A stretch of DNA of 64,000 bases from Tillus elongatus (GCA_964006375.1 OZ023265.1:8123660-8187659); one strand, 5' to 3'. Shown: positions 15,581-31,510, counted from the stretch's first letter. Translations and numbers: made by a program. Notes: generated by a model from the sequence alone, not told the origin.

Positions 15581-15958
15581 ACTTTTTACAAGATAACATT
15601 AGGATGAATGCTTGCTCGTAATAATAAATTAGTTTGAGATGAAAAAAAAGTTTACTGTTTTATTGTTAGCATCAAACTACATCATAGGAAATGCTAGTTT
15701 TTCGTCATGTATATAAAGGAAAATTGCATTTGTTCCTTTGTCGTGCTCAAATTACTATTGACTGAATACTAAACTAACACACGGTAACTCTGGACTATTG
15801 AATTATCCAACATTCGGCATCAGGCATTGATAGAGAGAGAGATAGAATTATGTGCCGCCAAACAGAACATCTGCTATTGTCTACTGAATAGTTTCAATTA
15901 TCATTGTTCGGCAAAATGATAAAATAAAATCAGTTGCAAATATTCTGCAAATAATGTT
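15581..15958. other. No gene; contains the dispersed repeat shared with 4325-4500
   Basis: The segment about 15670-15830 repeats the 4325-4500 segment with substitutions. Nothing coding is seen. Confidence 0.45.
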
Positions 15959-15966
15959 AATATTGT

Positions 15967-16318
15967 GTGTATGTTTTTGTTTCAACGTCGGCCTATATCC
16001 GCGACTATGGCCAATCACCGACGCCAGGGAGCAGTTTCACCTCACCATCCTGGAAATTTTGCCGAACTTATGTCTTTCTGTAAGGAGGGTAGGGATCTTT
16101 AACGTGCCCAACATCGCATGGACACGGGACCGACGGATTTACGCCCCCTCCGAAGGGCGGAACGTGCAGACATTCAACTTGCTCAAATACAATGCCAGAA
16201 GCTCGGTTGATGTTAATGTTACAGTTTGTACTGAAAAAGTGAAAGGAGAACCCTGGGATCGAACCCAGTACCCTTCGATTCAGAAGTTCTTACCTCTGAA
16301 CCACCGAGGCTCTGTGTA
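15967..16318 (-). mobile_element. tRNA-derived SINE, copy 1
   Basis: On the minus strand a tRNA-like head reads CTCGGTGGTTCAGAGGTAAG (A box region) and then GGGTTCGATCCCAGGG (B box). A body of about 270 bp follows, nearly identical to the SINE at 60378-60740. Short flanking repeats (AATATTGT, about 15959-15966 and 16319-16326) look like a target duplication. The plus-strand ORF across it is a shadow. Confidence 0.75.
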
Positions 16319-16326
16319 AATATTGT

Positions 16327-17200
16327 ATCTGTTAGGTTATTCATCGCACTGGTAACAGGATAATAATAAGAATTCAAAATTTACAAAATAGCAACAATCA
16401 TAGGTGCATTCTCCAATGAGGATTGTCAACAAAAAAAGATAATTTAATTTAATTGTATCGATTTTTTTTTTTAATTGCTGCCATGAAGTGGGGCGAGATT
16501 GATTTTTAGGGTAAACTGTTTAGTTTAAATATTCCGGTATTAAATTTCCACCCTGTATTGAAAACTGTAATATTAGACCATACATATGGGGTATCTCCGC
16601 ATTCAGAAAATATTTTATTATAACTTTTTTTTCTTGTAACATAGAAATCTAAATTTTGGAGTATAGTTTACTTTTTATATCGTAAACCTACCTACCAAAT
16701 TTGGTTATCATAGATTTTTTATTTTTTAAGATAAAATTTTTTTTCAAATGAAAACCCAAAATTTTCCCGGAAAACCTCGTCCGATTTTTTTTTATTAACG
16801 AACTTGTCAAAGTCATTTATAAAAGGAAGGTACATAGCAAATTTTATCAAAATCGGCCCATTATTTTTTGAGTTATCGGTGTGATACATATATCATTATT
16901 CTTTGAGATAAAAATTATTTTCCAATGAAAACTCAAAATTTTCCCGGAAAACCTCGTCTGATTTTCCTGACTAACAAACTTGTCAAAGCCATTTACAAAA
17001 GAAAGGTACATGCCAAATTTTATTAAAATCGGCTTATTACTTTTTGAGATAAGAATTTTTTTCGAATGAAAACTCAAAATTTTCCCGGAAAACCTCGTCC
17101 GATTTTCCTGACTAACGAACTTATCCAAGCCATTTACAAAAGAAAGGTACATGCCAAATTTTATCAGAATTGGCCCATTATTTTTTGAGTTATCGGTGTG

Positions 17201-17204
<4 letters not shown>
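16327..17204 (-). repeat. Tandemly repeated B modules
   Basis: From about 16730 to 17204 the B module (CCTCGTCCGATTTTCCTGAC, AAGCCATTTACAAAAGAAAG, CCATTATTTTTTGAGTTATC) appears three times in tandem in reverse orientation. The part 16327-16730 is AT-rich with nothing recognised. Confidence 0.65.
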
Positions 17205-17290
<86 letters not shown>

Positions 17291-17425
17291 ATATAAAAAT
17301 TGAAACTGACCCCGGATATGGGTTCTAGGGGTCCTAGATCGCGCTCATTTGAAGAAATTTTTTCAAAATTCAAAAGTCGAGATCTCCTCATTAGTGAATT
17401 TTTTCTAAGAAAATTCACTAAAATG
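17205..17425 (-). repeat. (TA)n tract and A module
   Basis: A TA tract (17205-17287) is followed by a well-preserved A module ending TTCTAAGAAAATTCACTAAA. Confidence 0.8.
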
Positions 17426-17614
17426 TGATCCATCGAACTGTGATGAAAAAATGTTGGGTTGCTATTTAAAACAAAGGATAAAGTAGTGGGGGTAAAATGG
17501 TGGGAGTTTATTTTTTTAACTTTGATTATAAGAAAATGTTCCACAAATTAAACTTCACGTGTCTCAGCGTTACATAAACAATTTTTGCTGAATAATCCAT
17601 AAGTGTGTTTCACA

Positions 17615-17935
<321 letters not shown>

Positions 17936-18654
17936 GAGTGAACCATGTACCAAAATTTAGATCTGTAAGTAAAGACAAAGTTATGGGCAGTTAAAGAGAA
18001 AAAATTTAGAGTTTCCCCAAAGCAGCGATTTGAAACGTGAAAATTGACAATATTTAGGCAAATAACCGGAAACAAATACGGATTATGAAAAGGAAATATT
18101 GCAAAGATGAGTGTTCTGCAACACAACACAACACAAGTTTCAGCTTCAACCATAATTCTCTTTCATTTTATAAAAATGTTTACAGAAAATTCATTTCAAA
18201 TAGACCCTTTCTCTGATGCTTTGTATGTAGGTTTACTAAGTTGATGCTTTGACTGTAGGTTTAGTTCAGTTTATGGTTTAACGGTCTATACCATTTTTAG
18301 CTAATTTTCGTAGAAAAAATTCGTTATTGAGGAGACCGCGAGATCTTTTCAAATGAGTGCAAATTAGGCCCCCTAGAATCCATATCAGGGTTTACTTTCA
18401 GTTTTTATCTGTCTACATCTATACAAGGTGACGCATTTCTACGGTAAAGCTCAATATAATTGTTATTATACAAGATACGAGAAAAAGTTATATACGTTAA
18501 GTATAGGGTGTCCTGAGCTGCATCTTATAAAAATATTTTGACAATCACAGGGTGGTCCATAAGTCGTTGGTGTTCCCTACAATTGTTGTTTTCAAACACC
18601 CCTATATTATTACATTTTTGCTTTTTTTTATCTAAATATGATGCATGTTTGTCG
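17936..18654 (+). repeat. C module of the composite repeat
   Basis: It runs directly on from B: AAATTTAGATCTGTAAGTAA, AAAATTCATTTCAAATAGAC, CTAGAATCCATATCAGGGTT, ACAAGATACGAGAAAAAGTT. It is cut at its far end by the LINE fragment at 18655. Confidence 0.6.
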
Positions 18655-19284
18655 CGCATGGGTGTCGCCAAGCAGGAAAGAGGAAACTTGTTAATTCTGG
18701 ACATGAAGGTTTAGAGGTTTGGAGGAGAAAGAAAAACATGCGCCGGCAAGGAATTCCACAACTTGGAAGCCCTCGGGACAAAAGAGCGGACATAACAAGA
18801 TGTTCTATATCTGGTGACCTGGACAGTAAAAGGGTGCATCCGCTCTGTTCCTCTGGTAGATCTGTTGGGGGCAGCAGGTGGGGGAACTATGGAAGAAAGC
18901 TCCTCTGAGCAGTGCCCGTGCAGATATCTATAAAAGAGAGAGAGGTCACCAACGGCACGTCGATGGGCAAGGGATTGCAGCCTTTGTGTAAGGGTAGGGT
19001 AACCAATGAGACGTATAGCTCTCTTCTGAATGGAGTCCAGGATAGCAAGTGTAGAAGCGGCAGCAGCAACCCAGATGTGGGAGCAGTATTCGAGGTTTGG
19101 TCTTATTTGTGAGGTATACAAGGTATAGAGATTAACTGGTGAAAAGTATTTGCGAGCCCGGAAGAGGAAACCTAATTTCTTAGCAGCCGCTTCTGCAATT
19201 GATGTGACATGTTGGTGTCAATTGAGATTTCTATCCAGAGAAATGCCAATAAGTGAAAATAACTTGGTTGTTCATTGTGATGGG
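18655..19284 (-). pseudogene. Jockey/CR1-type LINE, 3' fragment of the RT ORF
   Basis: On the minus strand the frame 19121-18711 reads LYTSQIRPNLEYCSHIWVAA, DSIQKRAIRLIGYPTLTQR and RTSCYVRSFVPRASKLWN, the post-RT C-terminal region shared with the LINEs at 26213, 40036 and 61382. Upstream residues (SIAEAAAKKLGFLFRARK-like) continue to about 19284 with broken frame. The fragment lies in a copy of the palindromic MITE, whose end resumes at 19285. Confidence 0.85.
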
Positions 19285-19907
19285 TCTATGAAAATTCACT
19301 TCCATAACGCGCTTGCTGCGCCCAGACTTTTATTAATTCCCTGAAGGGCTAGTTTTTAGCAGAGATAATAAATGTAAATATTTTAGTTCTCGCAAAGAAA
19401 ATGTCTAAAATTTATATACATTTTAGACTGGCGCTTCCTAATATCATTTAACACGTCCAAGTCATATTATTAGAGCGAACAGATTCAACTGCAGCAATCA
19501 AGAGCAGAGACAGCAGGATGTTAGACAATACGATCCGACACCAGGAGCTTCTGCAATATTTGCATATCATTGTTATGAGATTACACAGGCACAGACACGC
19601 TGATGGAAATTGTATAGTTCCTTCCTACTCGCTCTGAATTTATCCACTTAGCCTTTCATTATAACGTTATAAGCCTTAAGTCAAACAAGAGGTGTGACAG
19701 GAATTCAGAAATACAATGTGTATATAGTGTTAAACATGCTCAAATTGGCAAATGATATTGACAATGTAAATCTATGCATAATACTTGGCTGGAGTATTGT
19801 TTTAAAGCTGATTCTACAGCTTCTTACATACATTTTGAGGCGACAGAAAACATAACAATTTAAATTTTCTCCATTAAGAATTTTACCTTCTTTTAAGAAA
19901 AAAAACT
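19285..19907. other. MITE end, then no gene
   Basis: 19285-19331 is the CTGGACGCAG-family MITE end. The rest is AT-rich and nothing is recognised. Confidence 0.45.
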
Positions 19908-20220
19908 CTGGACGCAGCAAGTGCGTTATGGTAGTGAATTTTCATAAAACTATTTTTTAATAGCAATAATGTGTGTTTTTTTAAGAAAGCAAGCATCAAA
20001 TTTGGTTACCAGTATTATCTATATAGTAAAAACAATGTGCCATGTTTCATCAAAATAACTCGATTGTTTGAAAATGTATAAAAATTTCCGAAAGTAAACT
20101 TAAAGTGTTCCCGAAAAAACTCGTTTTTTGGTCAACCTTATAGGTTAATAGCAAATTGAGCTATTCAAATATGAAGCATTTCATCAAAATTCGCTACCAT
20201 AACGCACTTACTGCGTCCAG
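19908..20220 (+). repeat. Palindromic MITE (CTGGACGCAG family), full copy
   Basis: It starts CTGGACGCAGCAAGTGCGTT and ends AACGCACTTACTGCGTCCAG. At 313 bp it is the best-preserved copy here. Confidence 0.8.
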
Positions 20221-20221
20221 A

Positions 20222-20719
20222 ATTATTTTTTTCTTACAAACATGCATTATATTTCGATGGAAAATGCAAAAATGCAAAAATGCAATAACATAAGGCGTGT
20301 TTGATTAAAAGAAAAGAAAATTTGTATCACCAACGATTTACGGGCCACCCTGTGATTGTAGAAATAATTTTTTAAGATGTAGCTCAAGACACCCTATAAT
20401 TAATATATACAATTTTTTTTCATATCTTGTATAATAACAGATATATTGAGCTTTATTGATTTTTTTTACGAAAATTCTACGAAAAATAATATACCATTAA
20501 CGATAAACTCTATAGCTAAGACTATTGCCAAGCATCAGATAAAGGGTCTATTTGAAATGAATTTTCTGGAAACATTTTATTAAAATGAAGGACAATGACG
20601 GTTGAAACTAAGACTTCAGTGTTTGTAAAACATTCTTCTTGAGACATTTTATTTCCATAGCCCGTATTAGATTCAAGTTCTTTTCCTAAATGTTGCCAAT
20701 TTTGACGTTTAAATCGCAA
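20222..20719 (-). repeat. C module of the composite repeat
   Basis: Reverse-oriented C words (GGGCCACCCTGTGATTGTAG, GTCTATTTGAAATGAATTTT). Confidence 0.6.
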
Positions 20720-21354
20720 CTTTGACGTTTTGTGAAAAAAACCAATTTATTTTTGTTTAAATACCTATAATTTTTTGTCTTTTGACCTACAAAGCTAAAT
20801 TTTGGTACGTAACTTGCCTATAATGATATAAACCCGCGTATAAAATTCGGTTGTCCTTACTTTGTTGATTTTGGAGATATAAATATTTTTCGAGAGAAAA
20901 CACAAAATTTTCTGGGAAAACCTCGGCCAATTTTTCTGGCTAACAAACTTATCCAAGCCACTTGCAAAGGGAAGGTATTCACCAATTTTGACGTTTAAAA
21001 TCGCGATTTTGACGTTTTGAGGAAAACCCAAATTTATTTTTCTTTGAATGCCTGTAACTTTTTGGTCCTTTAACCTAAAGAGCTAAATTTTAGTAGGTAA
21101 CTTGTCCATAATGATCTAAACTCGCGCATGAAATTTGGTTGCCCTTACTTTGTTAATTTTGGAGATATACATTTTTTCAATTTTTTTCGAAAGAAAACCC
21201 AAAATTTCCCGGGAAAACCTCGGCGGATTTTCCTGGCTAACTAACTTGTCCAAGCCACTTGCGAGAAGAAGGTACTCACCAAGTTTTATCAAAATCGGTC
21301 CATTATTTTTTAAGTTATAGGTGTGACGCGTAAATATATATATATATATATATA
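20720..21354 (-). repeat. Two tandem B modules and a short (TA)n tract
   Basis: Two B modules (about 20720-20985 and 20985-21330) lead to a short TA tract. The tract is the left part of the target array split by the mariner that starts at 21355. Confidence 0.7.
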
Positions 21355-24296
<2,942 letters not shown>

Positions 24297-24560
24297 CTGG
24301 ACGCAGCAAGTGCGTTATGGTAGCGAATTTTCGTCAAAATGCTTTTAATGGCAAATATGTCTTGTTTTTATTAAAAGAAGGACATTTGGTTGGCAGTATA
24401 GCCTATATATTAGTAACACTCTACGGCATTCCATTAAAATAGCTTTGTGGTTTCAAAAAGTACAAACATTTTCCGAAAATAAACCTTAAAAGTTCCAGAA
24501 TAAAACTGGTCTGATTTTCCTGGCCAACGAACCTCTTTAAGCTGTTTACACACCTGCCAG
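24297..24560 (+). repeat. Palindromic MITE, 3'-truncated copy
   Basis: It starts CTGGACGCAGCAAGTGCGTT and follows the family body to about 24560, but lacks the right end. Confidence 0.65.
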
Positions 24561-25084
24561 GATATAATTATTCACAAACACTTTAGGACCAAAATTGAAA
24601 AAAATATATGAAAATTTGCAAAAATTTCTTTTACAGAAAATCACATTTTTTTTACAGAAATTGCCGTTAGTAATGTTACACTAAATTACCTTTTTCAGAA
24701 AAATTCGATAACTTTTCTTTTACAATAACTTACTAAACATTTATTATTTATTACCAACATATCACAAATATCTTACAAAAATAAATTCCACAGAAAGACT
24801 AAAAACATTTTTGCGAAAACTTTTAAAATTTATCCACTATTTGAGCATGCCCATATACGGCAGCTCGATTTTTTCGACGAGTAATACAAACAAAAAGCTC
24901 TCTGAATGCGTCATTTCCATGGGCCTCCGCTATCTATTGCTAAAAACGCCGTTTCACAATTTGTGATATGTGTTTGAAATATGTGCAAAAAATGTGAAAG
25001 GTTGCAAAACAATTGAAATAACTCAAAAACGATGAACGATATCAATTTTTTTCCTACAAGCATGCATTTTATTCGCTGAAAAAC
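24561..25084. other. No gene recognised
   Basis: AT-rich spacer. Confidence 0.4.
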
Positions 25085-25725
25085 ACAAAAATGTAATAAA
25101 ATAAGGGGGTGTTCCATTAAAAAAAGAAAGTGTGTATCACCAACGACTTATGGGCCACCCTGTGATTATCAAAATGAGTTTATAAGATGCAGCTCGAGAT
25201 ACCCTATAATTAACGTATATACTTTTTTGTCATATCTTGTATAATAACGGACATATTGAGATTTGTCGTACAAAAGCGTCACCCTGTATATGTGTAAACA
25301 GGCTAAAACTGAAACTGACCCCGTATAAGGGTTTTTGGGGTTCCAGTTCGCGCTTATTTAAAGAAATCTTTTTCAAATTCATAAGTCGCGATCTTCTCAA
25401 TAACGAATTTGCTAAAATATAGACTATTAAACCATAAACTCTATAGCTGAAACTACTGCCGAAGCATCAGAAAGAGGGTCTATTTGAAATGAATTTTCCG
25501 AAAATATTTTAGTAAAATGAAGGACAATGATGGTTGAGCTGGATCTTAAGGCTTTGTAAAACACACTTATTACGACATATCGTCTACATAATCCATATTT
25601 TTTCCAAATTCGTTGTCTGAAAATTGCAAATTTTGACGTTTCAAATCGCGACTTTGAGGAAGAAAAATTTTCAAATTTTGAAATAATTTTTTCTGCTACT
25701 TTTTGACGTTTTTGCGTCAAGAAAA
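25085..25725 (-). repeat. C module of the composite repeat
   Basis: Reverse-oriented C words (GGGCCACCCTGTGATTATCA, ACCCTGTATATGTGTAAACA, GTCTATTTGAAATGAATTTT). Confidence 0.6.
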
Positions 25726-25759
25726 CTTAACCGTTGGATGTAATATTCAATTGGTTTTG

Positions 25760-25875
<116 letters not shown>

Positions 25876-26212
25876 AATTATTTTTGACTGGGTAAAATCC
25901 ACAATATTTTCATCTTTTTTTCTTTAAAATTTAGCTGATAAATAGTAAATATAAAATCACGAGCATCAGGCTCCGTTGTGTGTTACTTCTGTTTGTTATT
26001 GAGATAAACTTCCTTACCGGTTTTTGTTAGGCTCATCAGGAACATTACCAATATATTGTTACCGTTATATCGAAATACCGAATAAATTGTTATGGATCTT
26101 AAGTGCCAGAATTTTGTACTTAAGGTCTGAAAAATTTAAGCTTTTGGTCAAAATCAACCCAGAAAAACTAAGTATCCCCTTTCATTAACTTTTGTGTTCT
26201 TAATTGATCGTC

Positions 26213-27285
26213 ATCATTGCAAATTTCCTCTCCAACCGGAGCATTTCTGTTGTCGTGGATGGCCATTCCTCTAAACTGTATCCAATTAATGCAGGAGTTC
26301 AGCTTTAGCCCCTACTTTGTTTCTTCTCCACATCAATGACATCCTCTCTAGCATATCCAACCCAGTTTACCGTTACGTAGACGCCAGCACCCTCTACTCA
26401 AATATACAATATTCTAAGCCTGTCTCTTTAGCCCAATTAGATGAGGATCGCAGACTCATGGAAGGTTCTGTCTCCGTGGATCCCCAAAAAATATTAGACT
26501 GGGGAAGTAAAAATATTGTACAATTCAACCCCACCAAATCTTATTCCTGCTTTCTATCTCATAAGAGATACACCAGCCCTAAAACCATCAGAAATAACAA
26601 CCAAGTTATTCAAAGTAATGAGTGGTTTTCACCTGTTGGCATTTCTGTGGATCGAAATCTCAATTGGCACCAACATGTCACATCAATTGCAGAAGCGGCT
26701 GCTAAGAAATTGGGTTTTCTTTCCGGGCTCGCAAATACTTTTCACCAGCTAATCTCTATACCTTATATACTTCACAAATAAGGCGAAACCCCGAATATTG
26801 CTCCCACATCTGGAGTGCCGCTGCTGCTTCTACACTCGATTTCCTGTACTCCATTCAGAAGAGAGCTATACGTCTCATCGGTGACCCTACCCTCACCCAA
26901 AGGCAGCCATCCCTTGCCCACCGACGTGCCGTTGGTGAGCCCTCTCTCTTTTATCGATATCTGCACGCGCACTGCTCAGAGGAGCTTTCTTCCATAGTTC
27001 CTCCACCTGCTGCCTCCAACAGATCTACCAGGGGAACAGAGCAAATGCACCCTTTAACTGTCCAGATCATCAGACATAGAATATCTTGTTATGCCCGCTA
27101 TTTGGTCCCGAGGACTTCCAAGTTGTGGAATTCCTTGCCGGCACATGTTTTTCCTTCTCCTCCGAACCCCCAAACCTTCAAGTCCAGAATTAACAAGTTG
27201 CCCCTTTCCTCCTTGTCGACACCCACGGTACGATAGTATTTAGGCTGTAAGCCCTCGTGGTGTGTTGTTGAAATCTAAAAAAAAA
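26213..27285 (+). mobile_element. Jockey/CR1-type LINE, 5'-truncated
   Basis: A 5'-truncated insertion. It opens in the RT domain (FLLHINDILSSISNPVYRYVDASTLYS, where the catalytic YADD is mutated to YVDA). It continues through SVDPQKILDWGSKNIVQFNP and SVDRNLNWHQHVTSIAEAAAKK, then, after frameshifts near 26760 and 26990, DSIQKRAIR-like sequence and TSKLWNSLPAHVF. It ends with TCGACACCCACGGTACGATA, the family's 3' UTR and an A-rich tail near 27285. It cannot encode active enzyme. Confidence 0.85.
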
Positions 27286-28589
27286 ACAATTTTGTGTAAA
27301 CTAGTAGAGTAACCAGCAAGATATCAGGAAAACCTTCGACAAGATCTTTGTTTAAAAATATACAATTTTGACTTAAATTTTTACCTTAATTATTAGCAGG
27401 TTTTCTTTCAAGTGTTTGAAGTTGGGAATTACTTTAAAAGGGGGAGGGCGGCGCAATTTTCGACTGTGATGGTAACGATAGTGATATAAAAGTAAAATTT
27501 CAGGTAACAAGTTTGATAGTTGTACCTGTAACTTGTAACAATGAATAATGATTAATTTACCAGTTTCAATTTATACAATTTTAGATTACACGGAAGGCAA
27601 TATCTAAGCAACTATGTTCATTTTGACTCAAGGTGAAACACGTGAACGACTAAATTCGACCAGGCGATACAAACTTGTCTATTATTCGCGTTAGTTTCAA
27701 CTATATATTATTCATTAAATGATTTATTTATTTAGAACATCTCCCCGTGAAAGCATTAAGCAACTTGTGAAGTTGTACAGTTTTTCCCAAGATAATACGG
27801 AATATCCTCATGTCGGCATTGAGCCCTATAACTTATTAACTGGGATCATGCAGCAAAACGGCGATACTTGTGCTATGCAGTAGGGCACAACAGGCCAAAT
27901 ATGACATGACACAGCAGGCCTGCATCTCACCTGCAGTAAACTTGTAGGATTTTTCCGACAGAATTAGTGCCAACTGGGTCTGCAGCGCATTTGGGTGACG
28001 ATTGTACCAGGGTTATTTTCAAATCATTTATTGTCAGTAGAAATGAGGTCAGGTTTTGACACGTGAGATAAACAGGGCGTTAAGAAAATGGCGCATCTGC
28101 TAGATAAGAACACGAAAATTTCGGGACGCAGCAAGTGCGTTATAGTAGCGAATTTTCATAAGAATTGTACATTATCATTATACGCCATATCAGTAAAGTT
28201 AATACTTTAAACTCACACAGACCTTGAAGATCGATTTCTGAGCTCCTAGTACGCACACATTTGAAGAATTATGTCGAAAGTGTTACCATCGATATCTCTC
28301 TATTATCAAACACGCTTTCTATGAAGCTAAAGAATTAAATTTTGCTATATTTGTAGATAGTGTAAGTATCTTTAAAAGAAACTTGTATTACAAATTTCAT
28401 TAAAGTTATACAAAAGATTTCCAGAAGGAAACCTAATTCCTATTTAGAAAAATAAAGTGTCTGCCTAATTATAAGCGTAGCAGTTATTTTTCCTTATCAA
28501 TCGCCAGTATGATTTCGTTTTAGTCAACCTAATCAAACCAGTTTTTTTTAAATATCAACAATAATAAAACTCATTGATTGTTGTTGCCC
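27286..28589. other. No gene; one MITE end near 28117
   Basis: AT-rich spacer. A CTGGACGCAG-family fragment (GGGACGCAGCAAGTGCGTTA) lies at about 28117-28165. Nothing else is recognised. Confidence 0.4.
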
Positions 28590-29082
28590 TTACTTGGTGA
28601 AACTTGTCCATACTGCATACAGACTTGGAGAATACTTCTCTGGCTTCACTGTTGGTTTTTAGTGGTGAAGGACGTAGCCAGCGCGTGAGCTAACTGGAGC
28701 AAGTGGTCCTTCGAATTCTGGAAGTTCTAGGATGTTCTTCAATGCTTCTGTGACTATAGTTTCGCTGCTTGACAGCATTTTCAGACAGATTAAAATTGAA
28801 TTAGTACGAAATCATGACAACTCCAAATAAATCTCTGTTGCTATGTTATGATATGATGTTTTGATCAAAATTTTTTTATCAAATTGAAAATAAAATGAAA
28901 CACAGATGACAGATGAAGTTTTCAAAATGTCTATGTGATGTATGTCAATATTTAACATAAAAACTAGAACTAGTCTATAATAACTATGATAACAGTTACA
29001 ACAATAAAATAACTAAACAATAACACTATAAAAGTAGTCTCTATACAACGAAAATATCGACATACATCAACTGATTATTATA
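28590..29082 (-). repeat. Penelope-like terminal repeat, left inverted arm
   Basis: The arm is the inverse complement of 30062-30540 for about 470 bp (shared words ACATACATCAACTG, CTGCTTGACAGCATTTTCAG, GAGCTAACTGGAGCAAGTGG). It contains a hammerhead-like motif at 28748-28788. The repeat recurs in fragments at 33487-34060 and 63862-64000. Confidence 0.75.
28748..28788 (-). ncRNA. Hammerhead-ribozyme-like motif, copy 1
   Basis: On the minus strand stem I is CTGT/ACAG, stem II is GCTG-TCAAG-CAGC, then comes the invariant GAAA, a one-pair stem III C-TATA-G and the cleavage triplet GTC. This is the minimal hammerhead layout known from Penelope-like terminal repeats. The core reads CTGAAAAT instead of CTGANGA, so the conserved G is missing and cleavage is doubtful. 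Confidence 0.5.
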
Positions 29083-29129
29083 TTACAACTTTTTTGAAAT
29101 AATAGTTAAATTTATTTTCTTTGACATAT

Positions 29130-30062
29130 TTAATTAGAAAGAAGAATATCCAAGAAAGGGGAATTCATTAAATCAGTTTGCTCGTTTAAAACAAGGTAAT
29201 TATTGTCGTGTGTGTGCCTTTTGACTTCTAAAGCTTCAAAAAAGTCTAGTTTACGTTTGTCATTATAAAAATGTAGTGGTTGTATGCGGTTATTTATTGT
29301 AGGTCTATGTTCGGTATCAATAATATGTTTTGCAAATGTAGATTTGTCAGCGTGGTTATTTCTAAATGCAGAAATATGTTCTTTGTATCGGGTGTTAAAA
29401 TTTCTAGAAGTTTGACCTATGTAGATTGCGTTACAATGTGTACAAGCTAATTTATAAACTCCAGCTTTTGTCAAGAAACAAGATTTTTCTTTCGCGTTAA
29501 ATAACAAATCACGCGTCGTGTTGTAAGATTTAAAAGCTACCTTTGTATTTGTACAAGTGTTTAAAATTTTTGAAAGGTTTTCTGAAATGGTTCCAAAATA
29601 AGTTATCGAAACGTATCTGTTGTCTTCTTTGTCTCTAATATTTGTATAAATTAAATTAATCGCTAATTTGTATTCTTTTCTCTCTATCATTTTATCTATT
29701 ATTTTAACAGATTAGCCATTATTAAATGCTGTTTGCTTAATTATTGAAATTTCTTTTTCAAAATTGTTTTGCGACATAGGTATTGAAAATGCACGATGTA
29801 TCATAGAATGATAGGCTGACAGCTTTTGTGAAAAAGGGTGACATGAATCGTATGGTATGGTTGTGTCAGTGTAAGTTGGTTTCCTATATATTGAAAAGTC
29901 AAATGAATTATTTTCTAATTTTCTAATTCTTAAGTCTAAAAAGTTTATACAACTGTTAGCTTCTTCTTCTAAAGTAAACTTAACATTTGTGTGAAAGCTA
30001 TTAATAAAATTTAAAAATTCATTTAATTCTGTATGACTACCTTGAAAACATGCTAAAATGTA
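29130..30062 (-). pseudogene. Penelope-like element: RT C-terminus and GIY-YIG endonuclease
   Basis: One minus-strand frame runs from 30062 to 29130 with a single in-frame stop at 29712-29714. The upstream part (GSHTELNEFLNFINSF, NSCINFLDLRIRKLEN, FDFSIYRKPTYTDTTI) is the RT end of a Penelope-like element, cut just after where the YxDD box would lie. The downstream part has GVYKLACTHCNAIYIGQTSR and FNTRYKEHISAF, a GIY-YIG nuclease with the GVY...YIG core, the Arg helix and a CxxC-type finger. The nuclease half (29690-29130, 186 residues) is intact. Inverted arms of the same family flank it. Confidence 0.88.
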
Positions 30063-30540
30063 AATAATCAGTTGATGTATGTCGATATTTTCGTTGTATA
30101 GAGACTACTTTTATACTGTTATTGTTTAGTTATTTTATTGTTGTAACTGTTATCATAGTTATTATAGGCTAGTTCTAGTTTTTATGTTAAATATTGACAT
30201 ACATCACATAGACATTTTGAAAACTTCATCTGTCATCTGTGTTTGATTTTATTTTCAATTTGATAAAAAATTTTTGATCAAAACATCATATCATAACATA
30301 GCAACAGATATTTATTTGTAGTTGTCATGATTTCGTACTAATTCAATTTTAATCTGTCTGAAAATGCTGTCAAGCAGCGAAACTATAGTCACAGAAGCAT
30401 TGAAGAACATCTTAAAACTTCCAGAATTCGAAGGGCCACTTGCTCCAGTTAGCTCACGCGCTGGCTACGTTCTTCACCACTAAAAACCAACAGTGAAGCC
30501 AGAGAAGTATTCTCCAAGTCTGTATGCAGTAATAAAACTA
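30062..30540 (+). repeat. Penelope-like terminal repeat, right inverted arm
   Basis: Complement of the left arm. It begins at the truncated RT (AATCAGTTGATGTATGTCGA) and ends near CAAGTCTGTATGCAGTAATA. It contains a hammerhead-like motif at 30354-30394. Confidence 0.75.
30354..30394 (+). ncRNA. Hammerhead-ribozyme-like motif, copy 2
   Basis: Same 41-nt motif as copy 1 on the plus strand, with identical core and stems. Confidence 0.5.
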
Positions 30541-30880
30541 TCATTTCCGACTCAAAGGTGACAAACCTGTTCAGGCGTTTTAAACAAAAATGAGATCTTG
30601 TTCAAAACGTATAAAATCTGTGCACTATTGTTTTTTTCAAATGTCAAAATAAAACATAAAAAACATACATTCATCAAGCTGGATTTGATCGGGTAACCTT
30701 CTGTTTGGGAGGCAAGGGCAATGTCGCCGGCGCCATCTAAGTATACTTCAACCAACGTGTTATTTAATATAAACATATGATGGTGTATTTGTCCATTGAA
30801 GTGTGCATGTGTAAAAGCGTATGTTGTGTAGGTTAATTGTTGTTTTGTTTGCGCAGTGTTCTGCATTTTATGCCCTTTTA
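30541..30880. other. No gene recognised
   Basis: The ORF across it on the minus strand has no recognisable motif. Confidence 0.4.
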
Positions 30881-31250
<370 letters not shown>

Positions 31251-31510
31251 GTTTTATTTTAATTACACAGACGGATTCCCTCTATCAGTGTCAGTTCTGA
31301 GCCAGCCTTACATGTTTGAAAATTTTTGTACATTTTCACACAATAAAGTTATTTTTATGAAACACGGCACATTGTTTTTACTATATAGGTTATACTGGTA
31401 ACCAAAATTGATGCCTGCTTTCTTAAAAAGAAAACACATATTTTCAATAAAAACATTTTTATGAAAATTCACTACCATAACGCACTTTCTGCGTCCAGAG
31501 TTTTTATGAG
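31251..31510 (-). repeat. Palindromic MITE, truncated copy
   Basis: The body from about 31310 (TTTGAAAATTTTTGTACATT) runs to the end AACGCACTTTCTGCGTCCAG at about 31500. The other end is missing. Confidence 0.6.

Noticed and set aside
16847..17206. 119-codon ORF on the minus strand with repeated FVSQEN blocks
   Set aside because: It is a translation of the tandem B modules of the composite repeat. The peptide repetition reflects the DNA repeat and there is no start context or domain.
29879..30060. Possible separate gene upstream of the GIY-YIG ORF
   Set aside because: Same frame as the nuclease after one stop, with Penelope RT motifs. It is the broken RT end of the same element.
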